NCBI RefSeq assembly: GCF_027568395.1
Contig: NZ_JANKZL010000005.1
Coordinates: 310,001-374,000 of the forward strand
From: Aminobacter sp. HY435
GTDB taxonomy: Bacteria; Pseudomonadota; Alphaproteobacteria; Rhizobiales; Rhizobiaceae
Reading direction: 5' to 3'
DNA length: 64,000 nt
Position numbers and translations under genes: made by a program. The notes under the pieces were generated by a model, which saw only the letters and a program-made list of their open reading frames with translations, ran no database searches and was not told where the DNA came from. Below, piece after piece: positions 44,098-51,518 of the stretch (position 1 is the stretch's first letter; every line of letters starts with the position of its first letter).

Positions 44098-44454
44098 ATG
44101 AGCCAGTTCCAGACGATGGAGCCGCAACAGCTGGACCGCATCTTCATTGCGCTGTCCGATGCCGGCAGGCGCGGCATGGTGGAACGGCTGAGCCTCGGGC
44201 CGGCAACGGTCAAGCAACTGGCCGAACCGCACCAAATGGGATTGCCGTCGGCGCTGAAGCATTTGCGCGTGCTTGAGGATGGCGGCATCGTCGTGTCCAG
44301 CAAGGCCGGGCGAACCAGGACCTACACCATGCGGCCGGGCGCCCTGTCCGCCATCGACCAGTGGGTGCGCCAGCGCGAAGCCGCCCTGAACAGCGCGTTC
44401 GACAGGCTGGTTTCGGTCATCGCCGAGACGCCTGAAGAGGAGGACATCCGTTGA
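44098..44454 (+). CDS. ArsR-type repressor (ArsR-SRPBCC module 3)
   Basis: A 118-residue winged-helix repressor: DRIFIALSDAGRRGMVERLSLG, then MGLPSALKHLRVLEDGGIV. A GTG three bases earlier is an alternative start. No metal-binding cysteines are present. It lies 6 bases after the GST gene and overlaps the next SRPBCC gene by 4 bases. It probably binds the two AGTTTCC-N6-GGAAACT sites upstream of the operon. Confidence 0.87.
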   Translation: MSQFQTMEPQQLDRIFIALSDAGRRGMVERLSLGPATVKQLAEPHQMGLPSALKHLRVLEDGGIVVSSKAGRTRTYTMRPGALSAIDQWVRQREAALNSAFDRLVSVIAETPEEEDIR

Positions 44455-44921
44455 GCCTGGCCGAGCACAGAACCCTCGTCATCGAACGCCAGCTGGCCGC
44501 AAGCGCCAGGCATGCCTTCCGCTTCTGGTCGGACGCCGCACTGAAAGAGCGCTGGAACGCCTGTCATCCCGACTGGCGTGTCGTTGAAGACGCGTTCGAC
44601 TTCCGCGTCGGTGGCGCCGAAACCAAGCGCTGGCTGACCTCCGACGGCTCCGAACAGACATTTGGTGCCCGGTATTTCGATATCGTCCCCGACCGCCGCA
44701 TCATCTATGGCTTCGAGATGAGCTTTGGCGGCCAGCGCGTGTCGGTGTCGCTGGCGACCATCGAGCTTATCTCCGAGGGAGCGACGACCCGGATGAAATA
44801 CACCGAGCAGCTGTCCTTTCTCGGCGGCTCGGACGCGCTGAGCCAGCGCCTGTCCGGCACGGAATGGGGCTTCGACAGGCTGGTCGAGGTGATCGCTGCC
44901 GACGGCGCCGTCAGGCACTGA
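44451..44921 (+). CDS. SRPBCC/AHSA1-family protein (ArsR-SRPBCC module 3)
   Basis: A 156-residue AHSA1-like protein: LVIERQLAASARHAFRFWSDAALKERW at the N-terminus and QLSFLGGSDALSQRLSGTEWGF near the end. It begins at a TTG that overlaps the ArsR stop (TTGA), with GAGGAGG 7 bases upstream. No earlier ATG fits, so the TTG seems genuine. It is the last gene of the GST-ArsR-SRPBCC operon. Confidence 0.82.
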   Translation: MSLAEHRTLVIERQLAASARHAFRFWSDAALKERWNACHPDWRVVEDAFDFRVGGAETKRWLTSDGSEQTFGARYFDIVPDRRIIYGFEMSFGGQRVSVSLATIELISEGATTRMKYTEQLSFLGGSDALSQRLSGTEWGFDRLVEVIAADGAVRH

Positions 44922-45011
44922 TCCGCTGCGAGGCGCTTGCCGACGGCGTGGACATGGACGGCGTGCTCTCCCTCGAAATCGATTCCGATTTCCGGGGGCA
45001 TGCGCTAGCAT

Positions 45012-45037
45012 TCCTCCAGAATTAGCAGACTGGAGGA
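45012..45037 (+). promoter_or_regulatory. Stem-loop masking the ribosome binding site of the downstream gene
   Basis: TCCTCCAG (45012-45019) pairs perfectly with CTGGAGGA (45030-45037), an 8-bp stem with a 10-base loop. The second arm contains most of the GGAGGAGG Shine-Dalgarno of the gene starting at 45045. Translation would therefore depend on opening this hairpin. It could also be coincidence, since an anti-SD sequence is easy to find in GC-rich DNA. Confidence 0.4.
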
Positions 45038-45044
45038 GGATGCG

Positions 45045-45353
45045 ATGCAAGAGCCCGACCGCTGGCGCAACATGGCGAGCGCGCCGAAAGACGGCAGCCG
45101 CATCCTGGTGACGGTTCGTCCCGTCGAACAGGGGCCAGCCGAAGTCGATGTCGCCTACTGGTCGCGGCCCGATCAATTCGGCATCGAAGGTTGGCGCGCG
45201 GCCGATTCCTATCCTGGCTGCATCATTGGCTACGCCGAACCCGAGCTGAAATGCTGGATGCCGCTGCCGCAGGCGAACCTCGGCAAGAACGCAGCCGCCA
45301 TGCCCACGCCGTGGCAGGGTGACGAGATCGAGGTGGACGGATCCGGAATCTGA
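45045..45353 (+). CDS. Small conserved hypothetical protein
   Basis: A 102-residue protein beginning MQEPDRWRNMASAPKDGSRILV, a pattern (W-x-x-M-x-x-APKDG) seen in small phage-like or DUF551-type proteins. The CWMPLPQ segment further on matches the same group. GGAGGAGG lies 6-13 bases upstream of the ATG. No function is known, and no other phage-like gene is nearby. Confidence 0.65.
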   Translation: MQEPDRWRNMASAPKDGSRILVTVRPVEQGPAEVDVAYWSRPDQFGIEGWRAADSYPGCIIGYAEPELKCWMPLPQANLGKNAAAMPTPWQGDEIEVDGSGI

Positions 45354-45401
45354 TCCGTCCTGTCTGGCCTCTCGCAAATCCGGCAGGGACTCGGCAGAGA
45401 C

Positions 45402-46639
45402 TCAACGCGGCTGGCCGAGGCCAGCCGCGTTGCCGGTTGAGCGGCTGCGCAGCCATATTGCAAAGCCAGCCATTGCGGACGCTATTGCCATGCTGCCGGC
45501 CAATGCGGCGGCGGCCGCGAACAGGCCGTCGTAGCCATGGCTTGTTGTCAGCGGCGTGCTGGCCAGCGGCGAGCAGAACTGTCCGATGAAGATCGAGGCG
45601 GTGAGCACGCCTCCGCCCAGTTCCCGGCGCGACGCTGGCGCCAGGTTGAGCGCAAGTCCCACGAAGCTCGGCGAAACCAGCGCGTAGCCCGCGCCGATCA
45701 TTGCAGCCGCGGCAAGCAGGGGCAGCGTCTGGTCGGCGTAGCCCAGGGACGCGAAACCAACCGCCATCGCCGCGTAGCCGAGCAGGAAGATGCCGGCGTA
45801 GCCCGTCGCGCGCTGGATGCGGGGATAGGCGAGCGCCAGGACCCCGCCCGAGAGCATCAGCGTGCCGAGGACCGAACCCGTCATGATGGCGCTGTCATAG
45901 CCGCTTGCCTCGAGGAAGAACGATATCTGCGTCGGCATGATGAAGAAGATCATGTTGGTCAGCGCCTGCAGCAGAACCAGAAACGCCAGGGGCAAGATCC
46001 AGGACGCTCCAGCCGCGCCTGCCGGGTTGGCGGGCCGGGCGCGCACGCGCCGCGGTGGATCGACGATGATCTTCCATATCAAGGGCAGGAAGGCCGCGGC
46101 CAGCCCGTAGATGGCGAAGGGAAGGCGCGGCGACAGCGTCGCCATCCAGCCGGCCAGCGAGATGAACGCCAGTCCGCCGAAGTTGCGCGCCGAAATCTGC
46201 AGCCCGGTCAGGGCGTTTCGGTCGTCGCCGCTGAAATAATCGCCGATCAGGGCGGTTTGCGCCGTCATGATCAGCGCGACGGCGACGCCTAGGGCGAGCC
46301 GGCTTGCGAAAATTGCGGGCAGGTTCGGCAGGTATAGCCCGGCGCAGCCCGCAACGACGAACAGCATCACGCCGAAAGCAACAACAAACGTCGTCCGAAC
46401 CGGTCGACCGCCAGCCCGGCCAAAGGCGCGCAGACGGCGACCGCGAGCGATGGCGCCGGCACCAGCAGGCGTGTCAACAGCGCTGTGTTCGGATCGTCGG
46501 CGAACAGGCGCTCAAGTCCCGGCAGCGCCGGGCTGATCGTCGCATTCGCCATCGTGGTGAGCGACGCAGCCAGCAGCAGCGCCACCGCGCGTCCATCCTG
46601 CCAGACTGGCCTTCGTGTTGTGTTTTGGGTCGTGTCCAC
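45402..46639 (-). pseudogene. MFS drug/solute exporter, single-base frameshift
   Basis: The N-terminal part (GTG at 46639; DTTQNTTRRPVWQDG through DRFGRRLLLL) and the C-terminal part (from VMLFVVAGCAGLYL) lie in different minus-strand frames but join into one 12-helix MFS protein of about 412 residues. The break is at 46375-46377, where one extra T on the coding strand (CTTTTCGG for CTTTCGG) restores LLLLFGVMLFVV. The MFS motif A is present in GLAVDRFGRR. It is divergent from a MerR regulator and has a MerR-type promoter. Either a pseudogene or a sequence error. Confidence 0.8.
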
Positions 46640-46674
46640 GGCTTTTCCTCTTGCGCGAAGTGGCTGTTCGGAAG

Positions 46675-46705
46675 AGCCTACGAATTCAAGTCAACTTGAG
46701 GTCAA
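46675..46705 (-). promoter_or_regulatory. MerR/SoxR-type promoter of the MFS gene with 19-bp spacer
   Basis: On the minus strand TTGACC (-35; 46700-46705) and TAGGCT (-10; 46675-46680) are separated by 19 bases. The spacer contains the palindrome TCAAGTTGACTTGA (plus strand 46686-46699). An overlong 19-bp spacer with a centred dyad is the hallmark of promoters activated by DNA distortion by MerR-family proteins. The divergent MerR gene starts two bases from the -35. Confidence 0.65.
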
Positions 46706-46706
46706 T

Positions 46707-47153
46707 ATGCAATTTCTGGATATCGGTGAAGTCGCCGCGCGCACGGGCGTCCCGCCATCGACCCTGCGCTATTACGAAGAGATCGGGCTGATTGCCGCGC
46801 TCGGCAGGCATGGTCTCAGGCGCCAGTTCGACAACGACGTCCTGCTGCGTCTGGCGCTGATCGGCCTTGGCAAGGCGGCCGGCTTCTCGCTGACCGACAT
46901 CGCGGGCATGTTCGGACGCGACGGCAGGCCGGACATTCCCCGCCAGCTGCTGCACGCCAGGGCCGACGAGTTGGAACGGCAGATGCGCGATCTGCGCCTG
47001 CTTCGCGACGCACTGCGCCATGTTGCCGATTGTCCGGCGCCGTCGCATCTGGAATGCGCAAGTTTCCGCCAGCTGCTGAAGTCGGCGACGCACGGCAGCG
47101 TGGCCGCGCGCAGCCGCACCGCGACCGGGCTCAAGCGACCGAGTCGAGGCTGA
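46707..47153 (+). CDS. MerR-family regulator of the divergent MFS gene
   Basis: A 148-residue MerR protein: FLDIGEVAARTGVPPSTLRYYEEIGLI is the winged helix-turn-helix and about residues 80-110 form the dimerisation coiled coil. The C-terminal part carries CPAPSHLEC, which is not the SoxR [2Fe-2S] motif. Its start is beside a SoxR-like dyad in the 67-base divergent region, so it probably activates the MFS gene and represses itself. Inducer unknown. Confidence 0.88.
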   Translation: MQFLDIGEVAARTGVPPSTLRYYEEIGLIAALGRHGLRRQFDNDVLLRLALIGLGKAAGFSLTDIAGMFGRDGRPDIPRQLLHARADELERQMRDLRLLRDALRHVADCPAPSHLECASFRQLLKSATHGSVAARSRTATGLKRPSRG

Positions 47154-47185
47154 CAGGCGTGAATGGGTGCGCTGCTGAGGAGGAC

Positions 47186-47261
47186 TGGTGCCGCTTGCGT
47201 GACTCGAACACGCGACCCCATCATTACGAATGATGTGCTCTACCAACTGAGCTAAAGCGGC
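47186..47261 (-). tRNA. tRNA-Thr (anticodon CGT)
   Basis: The minus-strand cloverleaf is complete: acceptor arms GCCGCTT and AAGCGGC, D-arm GCTCAGTTGGTAGAGC, anticodon stem CATCA/TGATG with loop TTCGTAA (anticodon CGT, reading ACG codons), T-arm GCGTG-TTCGAGT-CACGC, discriminator A and encoded CCA. Length 76. It follows the MerR gene convergently, with no integrase or attachment-site duplication nearby. Confidence 0.95.
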
Positions 47262-47466
47262 CTCCGGGTTTCGCGACCCAAGGGTCACGAGACATGAGTG
47301 CCTGATAGCTTCATTGCGCAGCGATTTCAAGACGCCTTTGACGTGTTTTATCAGGCTACGAACAACTGGGTAAATGCCGGCGTGCGGTTTGCATGTCGGT
47401 GCGATGGATCGGCCGGCCGCGCGATAGCGAGGCGCGGCGATGCGCCCCGTCATGCGCTCAAGCGGA

Positions 47467-48420
47467 TCAGGCGAGGCGGGCCTTTGCCGCTGCATACTCG
47501 CTGGCCAGGCGCTCGACCAGTTCGGCCGCCGGCACCACCTTGCCGACGGCGCCGATGCCCTGGCCGCAGCCCCAGATGTCCTTCCAGGCCTTGTATTTGT
47601 TGTCGCCGTCGAAATCCATGTGGCTCGGATCGGAGACGGCGAGGTTGTCGGGGTCCATGCCGGCGGCGCGGACCGAGCCCTTCAGGTAGTTGCCGTGGAT
47701 GCCGGTGAAGAGGTTGGAATAGACAATGTCGGCTGCCTTGGACTCGACGATCATCTGCTTGTAGGCGTCGGCCGCGCGGGCTTCTTCGGTGGCGATGAAG
47801 GGCGAGCCGATATAGGCGAGATCGGCGCCCATGGCCTGTGCCGCGAGCACCGCGCCGCCATTGGCGATGGCGCCTGACAGCAGCAGCGGTCCGTCGAACC
47901 ACTGGCGGATTTCCTGGATCAGCGCGAATGGCGACAGCGTGCCGGCATGGCCGCCGGCGCCGGCGGCCACCGCGATCAGCCCGTCGGCGCCCATCTTGAT
48001 CGCCTTGCGCGCGTGGCGGTCGTGGATGATGTCGTGCAAGACGATGCCGCCATAGGAGTGCACGGCCTGGTTGACCTCCTCGACCGCGCCGAGCGACGAG
48101 ATAACGATCGGCACCTTGTACTTCACGCACAGGCGCAAATCGTGCTCGAGGCGTGTGTTCGAGCGGTGGACGATCTGGTTGACGGCGAAGGGTGCCGCCG
48201 GCTGGCCAGGATTGGCGGCGTCGTGAGCGGCGAGTTCTTCGGTGACCTGAGCCAGCCATTCGTCGAGCTGCGCCTCGGGGCGGGCGTTCAGCGCCGGGAA
48301 CGAGCCGACGATGCCGGCCTTGCATTGCGCCAGCACCAGCGGCGGGTGCGAGATGATGAACAGCGGCGCGCCGACAACGGGAATGCGCAGGTTCTTTTTC
48401 AGGACATCAGGCAGCGCCAC
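47467..48420 (-). CDS. Nitronate monooxygenase (2-nitropropane dioxygenase-like)
   Basis: A 317-residue FMN-dependent TIM-barrel protein. The start is a GTG at 48420 preceded by GGGAGAA. Motifs are IPVVGAPLFIISHPPLVLAQ, VNQIVHR, the flavin phosphate loop AAGAGGHAG, and LSGAIANGGAVLAAQAMGADL. Nitronate monooxygenases oxidise alkyl nitronates such as propionate-3-nitronate, and homologues also act in fatty-acid-like metabolism. A LiuR-like palindrome lies 26-39 bases upstream of its start. It is divergent from a hypothetical membrane protein gene. Confidence 0.88.
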   Translation of the reverse strand: MALPDVLKKNLRIPVVGAPLFIISHPPLVLAQCKAGIVGSFPALNARPEAQLDEWLAQVTEELAAHDAANPGQPAAPFAVNQIVHRSNTRLEHDLRLCVKYKVPIVISSLGAVEEVNQAVHSYGGIVLHDIIHDRHARKAIKMGADGLIAVAAGAGGHAGTLSPFALIQEIRQWFDGPLLLSGAIANGGAVLAAQAMGADLAYIGSPFIATEEARAADAYKQMIVESKAADIVYSNLFTGIHGNYLKGSVRAAGMDPDNLAVSDPSHMDFDGDNKYKAWKDIWGCGQGIGAVGKVVPAAELVERLASEYAAAKARLA

Positions 48421-48445
48421 GCTATTCTCCCACGAATTTTGACGT

Positions 48446-48459
48446 TTCCGTAAACGTCA
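48446..48459. promoter_or_regulatory. LiuR/MerR-type palindrome before the nitronate monooxygenase gene
   Basis: TTCCGTAAACGTCA fits TKMCGTWAACGKMA, as do the sites before fadD and before the LiuR-like gene. It is part of a longer perfect dyad, TGACGTTT-CCGT-AAACGTCA (48440-48459). It lies in the divergent region, 26 bases from the monooxygenase start, and could also affect the gene at 48579. Confidence 0.55.
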
Positions 48460-48578
48460 TATCTATACCAGATGCCGCCTCGACGGCAATGCAGGCTGAT
48501 CGCGGCGATTCGCCGGCTCCATGGCAAAGATGCGGTCCTCATCGACGCTATTGTATCGGCTTTGGCGACAAAACGCTG

Positions 48579-49757
48579 ATGTCGCCGTTGATTGATGCCT
48601 TTTCTGCCGCTAACCATCTGGCAACACAGGCGCGTTGCGAGGAATACCGGTTGGATTCGATCGAAAAGGCGATCCGGAACGCATTCGAAAAAGGCGATCC
48701 CGAGAACCGCGAATTTCGCGAAAAGGTCTACCGCGCGGCTTTCGCCGCGCTTGACCGTGCGTTGAAGTCAAATCCGAACATGACAGTCGAGGTGGCGATC
48801 AACCGTCGCAAGGCATTGCAGGCCACGATCACCGAGATCGAGTCGGAATTCATTCCGGCGGCGCCAGCAGTCCCGCCAGTCGCTTCCGACAATTCGTTGG
48901 CGCCCGAGATTTCGCTCAACGGCAACGCCACGCGTGCCGCGCCAACCGTTTCGATTTCGCCAGCCGGCGAGGCGCGCGCCAGGGGCGTTACACCAGTCGT
49001 GCCCGACATCATGCCCGACGGGCCGATGCCCCCGCCGGTGGCGGTCAAGGAAAAGCGCAGCCGGGCCGAACGCCGCGCTGCCGACCGCGCCGCCCGGCGC
49101 GCCGAGCGCCGCAGCCCGTTCGCAGCGATGTTCTTTGTCGTGACCCTGCTGACCATGGGCGGTATCGGCGCATGGTGGGCCGTGCAGACAGGCCTGTTCA
49201 GGTCTCCCGAAGAGATCGACACCTCGGTGCGCAACCCGCCCAAGACGCTCGAAAGCGAGGACTTTTCGCCGACCGCAGTCGGCTCCGGCCCCGCCCGTCC
49301 CGGCGAGGTCGACGCCGGGCGCAACTGGATCACGGTGTTTTCGCCGTCCGATCCCTCCGATGTCAGCGCACCGTCGGGCACGGTCGCCGAAGTCAGCAAG
49401 GACGACACCGGAAGCTTCCTGCGCATTCGTTCGGGCGACAGCGGTTCCGCCGTCAGCTTCGATGTCGGCAAGGGCGTGCTCGAGCAGATCGCGGGCAAGC
49501 ATGCCGTGTTCGACATCATCGCCCGTGCCGAAGACGGCAAGGAAACGCAGATGGCCGTTGCCTGCAACTTCGGCGAGCTCGGAGATTGCGGCCGCAAGCG
49601 CTACCTCGTTGGCTACCAGCGCGGCGAATACCTGTTCGAGATGGACGTGCCTGACAAGGATCCGGGCGCTGCCGGCTCGATCGCCATCAACGCCGACATC
49701 GACAACGATGGCAAGTCGGTCGACATCTACGAGATCAGGGTTTCGGTGACCGAATAA
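48579..49757 (+). CDS. Single-span membrane protein of unknown function
   Basis: A 392-residue protein. The N-terminal cytoplasmic domain (residues 1-95) is helical with a conserved-looking block (SIEKAIRNAFEKGDPENREFREKVYRA shortened here to its core EKAIRNAFEKG). A low-complexity Ala/Pro region (95-160), an Arg/Ala-rich basic stretch (158-178) and one transmembrane helix (180-203) follow. The periplasmic C-terminal domain (about 270-392) is beta-rich and resembles a carbohydrate-binding-type sandwich. I recognise no catalytic motif. The ATG at 48579 is chosen over an upstream alternative that overlaps the promoter region. Confidence 0.7.
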   Translation: MSPLIDAFSAANHLATQARCEEYRLDSIEKAIRNAFEKGDPENREFREKVYRAAFAALDRALKSNPNMTVEVAINRRKALQATITEIESEFIPAAPAVPPVASDNSLAPEISLNGNATRAAPTVSISPAGEARARGVTPVVPDIMPDGPMPPPVAVKEKRSRAERRAADRAARRAERRSPFAAMFFVVTLLTMGGIGAWWAVQTGLFRSPEEIDTSVRNPPKTLESEDFSPTAVGSGPARPGEVDAGRNWITVFSPSDPSDVSAPSGTVAEVSKDDTGSFLRIRSGDSGSAVSFDVGKGVLEQIAGKHAVFDIIARAEDGKETQMAVACNFGELGDCGRKRYLVGYQRGEYLFEMDVPDKDPGAAGSIAINADIDNDGKSVDIYEIRVSVTE

Positions 49758-49767
49758 ACTCTCGGCT

Positions 49768-51366
49768 TCAGTCGAGCAGCGCCTGCAGCGTCTCGATGCG
49801 GTCGGCTTCGGCCGGCGGCTTGTCCCAGCGCAGCCGGGAAATGCGCGGAAAGCGCATGGCGACGCCCGACTTGTGGCGGGTCGAGCGGTTCAGCCCTTCG
49901 AACGCGACCTCCAGCACCAGGCCGTTGGCCCGGTCGGCGCGCACCGAGCGTACCGGGCCGAAGCGCTCGATGGTGTTGTCGCGCACGAACTTGTCGATCT
50001 GCCTGAGTTCCTCGTCGGTGAAGCCGAAATAGGCTTTTCCCACCGGCACCAGCTCTTCCGCCCCCTCCGTGCCCGACCAGACGCCGAAGGTGTAGTCGGA
50101 ATAGAAGCTCGAGCGCTTGCCGTGGCCGCGCTGGGCATACATCAGCACGGCATCGACGGTGTGCGGATCGCGCTTCCACTTGAACCATGGGCCCTTGGGC
50201 CGGCCGGCGAGATAGCACGAATCCAGCCGCTTCAGCATGACGCCCTCGATGATCGGGTGCGGTGGCTCTTTCCGCATTGCCTCCAGCTGTTCCCAGCTGT
50301 CGAAGGCGACCAGCGGCGAGAGGTCAAAGCGGTCGGGATCGAGCGTGGCGATGAAGACCTCAAGACGCGCGCGGCGTTCGGTGAAGGGCAGCGCGCGCAA
50401 ATCCTCGCCGCCGAATTGCAACAGGTCGTAGCAGCGCACGAAGGCGGGATAGCGCTCCTGCATCCTGGCCGAGACGGTCTTGCGGTTAAGCCGCTGCTGC
50501 AGGTCGGAGAAGGTGCCGGTCGCCTCGCGCGGTACGCCGACGAGCAGCTCGCCGTCGAGCGCGCCGTCGAAGTCCATCGCCGCCACCACATCGGGGAAGG
50601 CGCCGGATACGTTGTCGCCGGTGCGCGAATAGAGCCGGCGGATGCCGCCTTCCGACACCGCCTGGACGCGGATGCCGTCCCATTTCCATTCGGCGGCGTA
50701 GTCGGCGGGTGCGAGCTTTTCGAGATCGCCGTCGGCTATGGGGTTGGACAGCATGACCGGCCGGAACAGGGCTTGCACAGTCTTTTCCGGCTTCGGCGCC
50801 GTCCCCTCCAGCCAGGCGAAGACATTGGCATAGGGTGGCGCCAGTCCGTGCCACAGTTCCTCGATCTCCGACACGTCGACGGAACCGAGGTCGGCCAGCG
50901 CCTGCTTGGCGAGGCGGGCCGAGACGCCGATCCGCAGGCCGCCGGTGACGAGCTTGATGATGGCGAAGCGGGCCGACGTGCCGGCCTGGTCGAGCAGGCG
51001 GGCGAGCACCGCCGGCCCGTCGGAGCGGCTGGCCGATTGCAGCTTGTGCACCACCTCGGCGAGCGTGATGTCGTGGTTGGGCCGGCTGCCCGGTGCCTGC
51101 GGCCAGACCAGCGAGACGGTCTCGGCGAGGTCGCCGACATAATCGTAGGAATAGCCGAACAGCACAGGGTCCATGCGCTCGGAGACGAGCTGGCGCAACA
51201 TCGCCGGCTTGACCGAGGCGATATCGAGTTCGCCGGTCAGCGCCGCGAGCGCCAGCCCGCGGTCGGGATCCTCGACCACGCGGAAGTAGTCGGTGATGAG
51301 CTTGAGCTTGCCAATGCGCGACGGCGTCAGCACCAGACGGTCGAGGAGCTCGGCGAAGCGGTTCAT
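49768..51366 (-). CDS. ATP-dependent DNA ligase of the ligase-helicase-exonuclease-PdeM repair set
   Basis: A 532-residue ATP-dependent ligase. An N-terminal DNA-binding helical domain (1-200) is followed by the nucleotidyltransferase core, with the adenylated lysine K228 in EWKWDGIRVQ, motif III (DGELLVG) and motif V (PWFKWKRDP), and then an OB domain. It seals nicks during DNA damage repair and is distinct from the NAD-dependent LigA. Homologues are annotated as cisplatin-damage-response ligases. The partner exonuclease gene is upstream on the same strand, separated by a repeat element; the helicase and PdeM are 2.5-5 kb away on the plus strand. Confidence 0.92.
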   Translation of the reverse strand: MNRFAELLDRLVLTPSRIGKLKLITDYFRVVEDPDRGLALAALTGELDIASVKPAMLRQLVSERMDPVLFGYSYDYVGDLAETVSLVWPQAPGSRPNHDITLAEVVHKLQSASRSDGPAVLARLLDQAGTSARFAIIKLVTGGLRIGVSARLAKQALADLGSVDVSEIEELWHGLAPPYANVFAWLEGTAPKPEKTVQALFRPVMLSNPIADGDLEKLAPADYAAEWKWDGIRVQAVSEGGIRRLYSRTGDNVSGAFPDVVAAMDFDGALDGELLVGVPREATGTFSDLQQRLNRKTVSARMQERYPAFVRCYDLLQFGGEDLRALPFTERRARLEVFIATLDPDRFDLSPLVAFDSWEQLEAMRKEPPHPIIEGVMLKRLDSCYLAGRPKGPWFKWKRDPHTVDAVLMYAQRGHGKRSSFYSDYTFGVWSGTEGAEELVPVGKAYFGFTDEELRQIDKFVRDNTIERFGPVRSVRADRANGLVLEVAFEGLNRSTRHKSGVAMRFPRISRLRWDKPPAEADRIETLQALLD

Positions 51367-51375
51367 GGCTTGTTC

Positions 51376-51502
51376 GCCCCCTCATCCGGCCCTTCGGGCC
51401 ACCTTCTCCCCGTTGGGGAGAAGAGGTTGGCGGCGACCGTTGCTGATCCTCTCCCCGGCTGGGAGAGGGTGGCCGAGCGAAGCGGAGGCCGGGTGAGGGG
51501 GC
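51376..51502. repeat. Rhizobial palindromic intergenic repeat
   Basis: A 127-base element whose ends are inverted (GCCCCCTCATCCGGCC at the left, GGCCGGGTGAGGGGGC at the right, one mismatch). It contains two internal hairpins (for example CTCCCCGTTGGGGAG). Such mosaic palindromes occur in many copies between rhizobial genes. It sits between the exonuclease stop and the ligase start, so it becomes part of their shared mRNA if they are co-transcribed. Confidence 0.8.
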
Positions 51503-51518
51503 AGGGCAGCAATCATCC

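Noticed and set aside
44980-45000. GAAATCG-ATTC-CGATTTC as another copy of the rhizobial palindromic repeat
   Set aside because: It has a 7-bp stem of similar style but lacks the outer CGCATC/GATGCG arms seen at 57267-57312, so family membership is not supported.
47186-47261. tRNA-Thr as an integration site for a genomic island
   Set aside because: No integrase gene and no duplicated tRNA 3' end can be seen on either side, and the neighbouring genes look like ordinary chromosomal genes.
51376-51502. The G/C-rich palindrome between exonuclease and ligase genes, considered as a CRISPR or a non-coding RNA gene
   Set aside because: There is one copy with inverted ends and no spaced direct repeats. 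It fits the rhizobial intergenic mosaic/palindromic repeats better.
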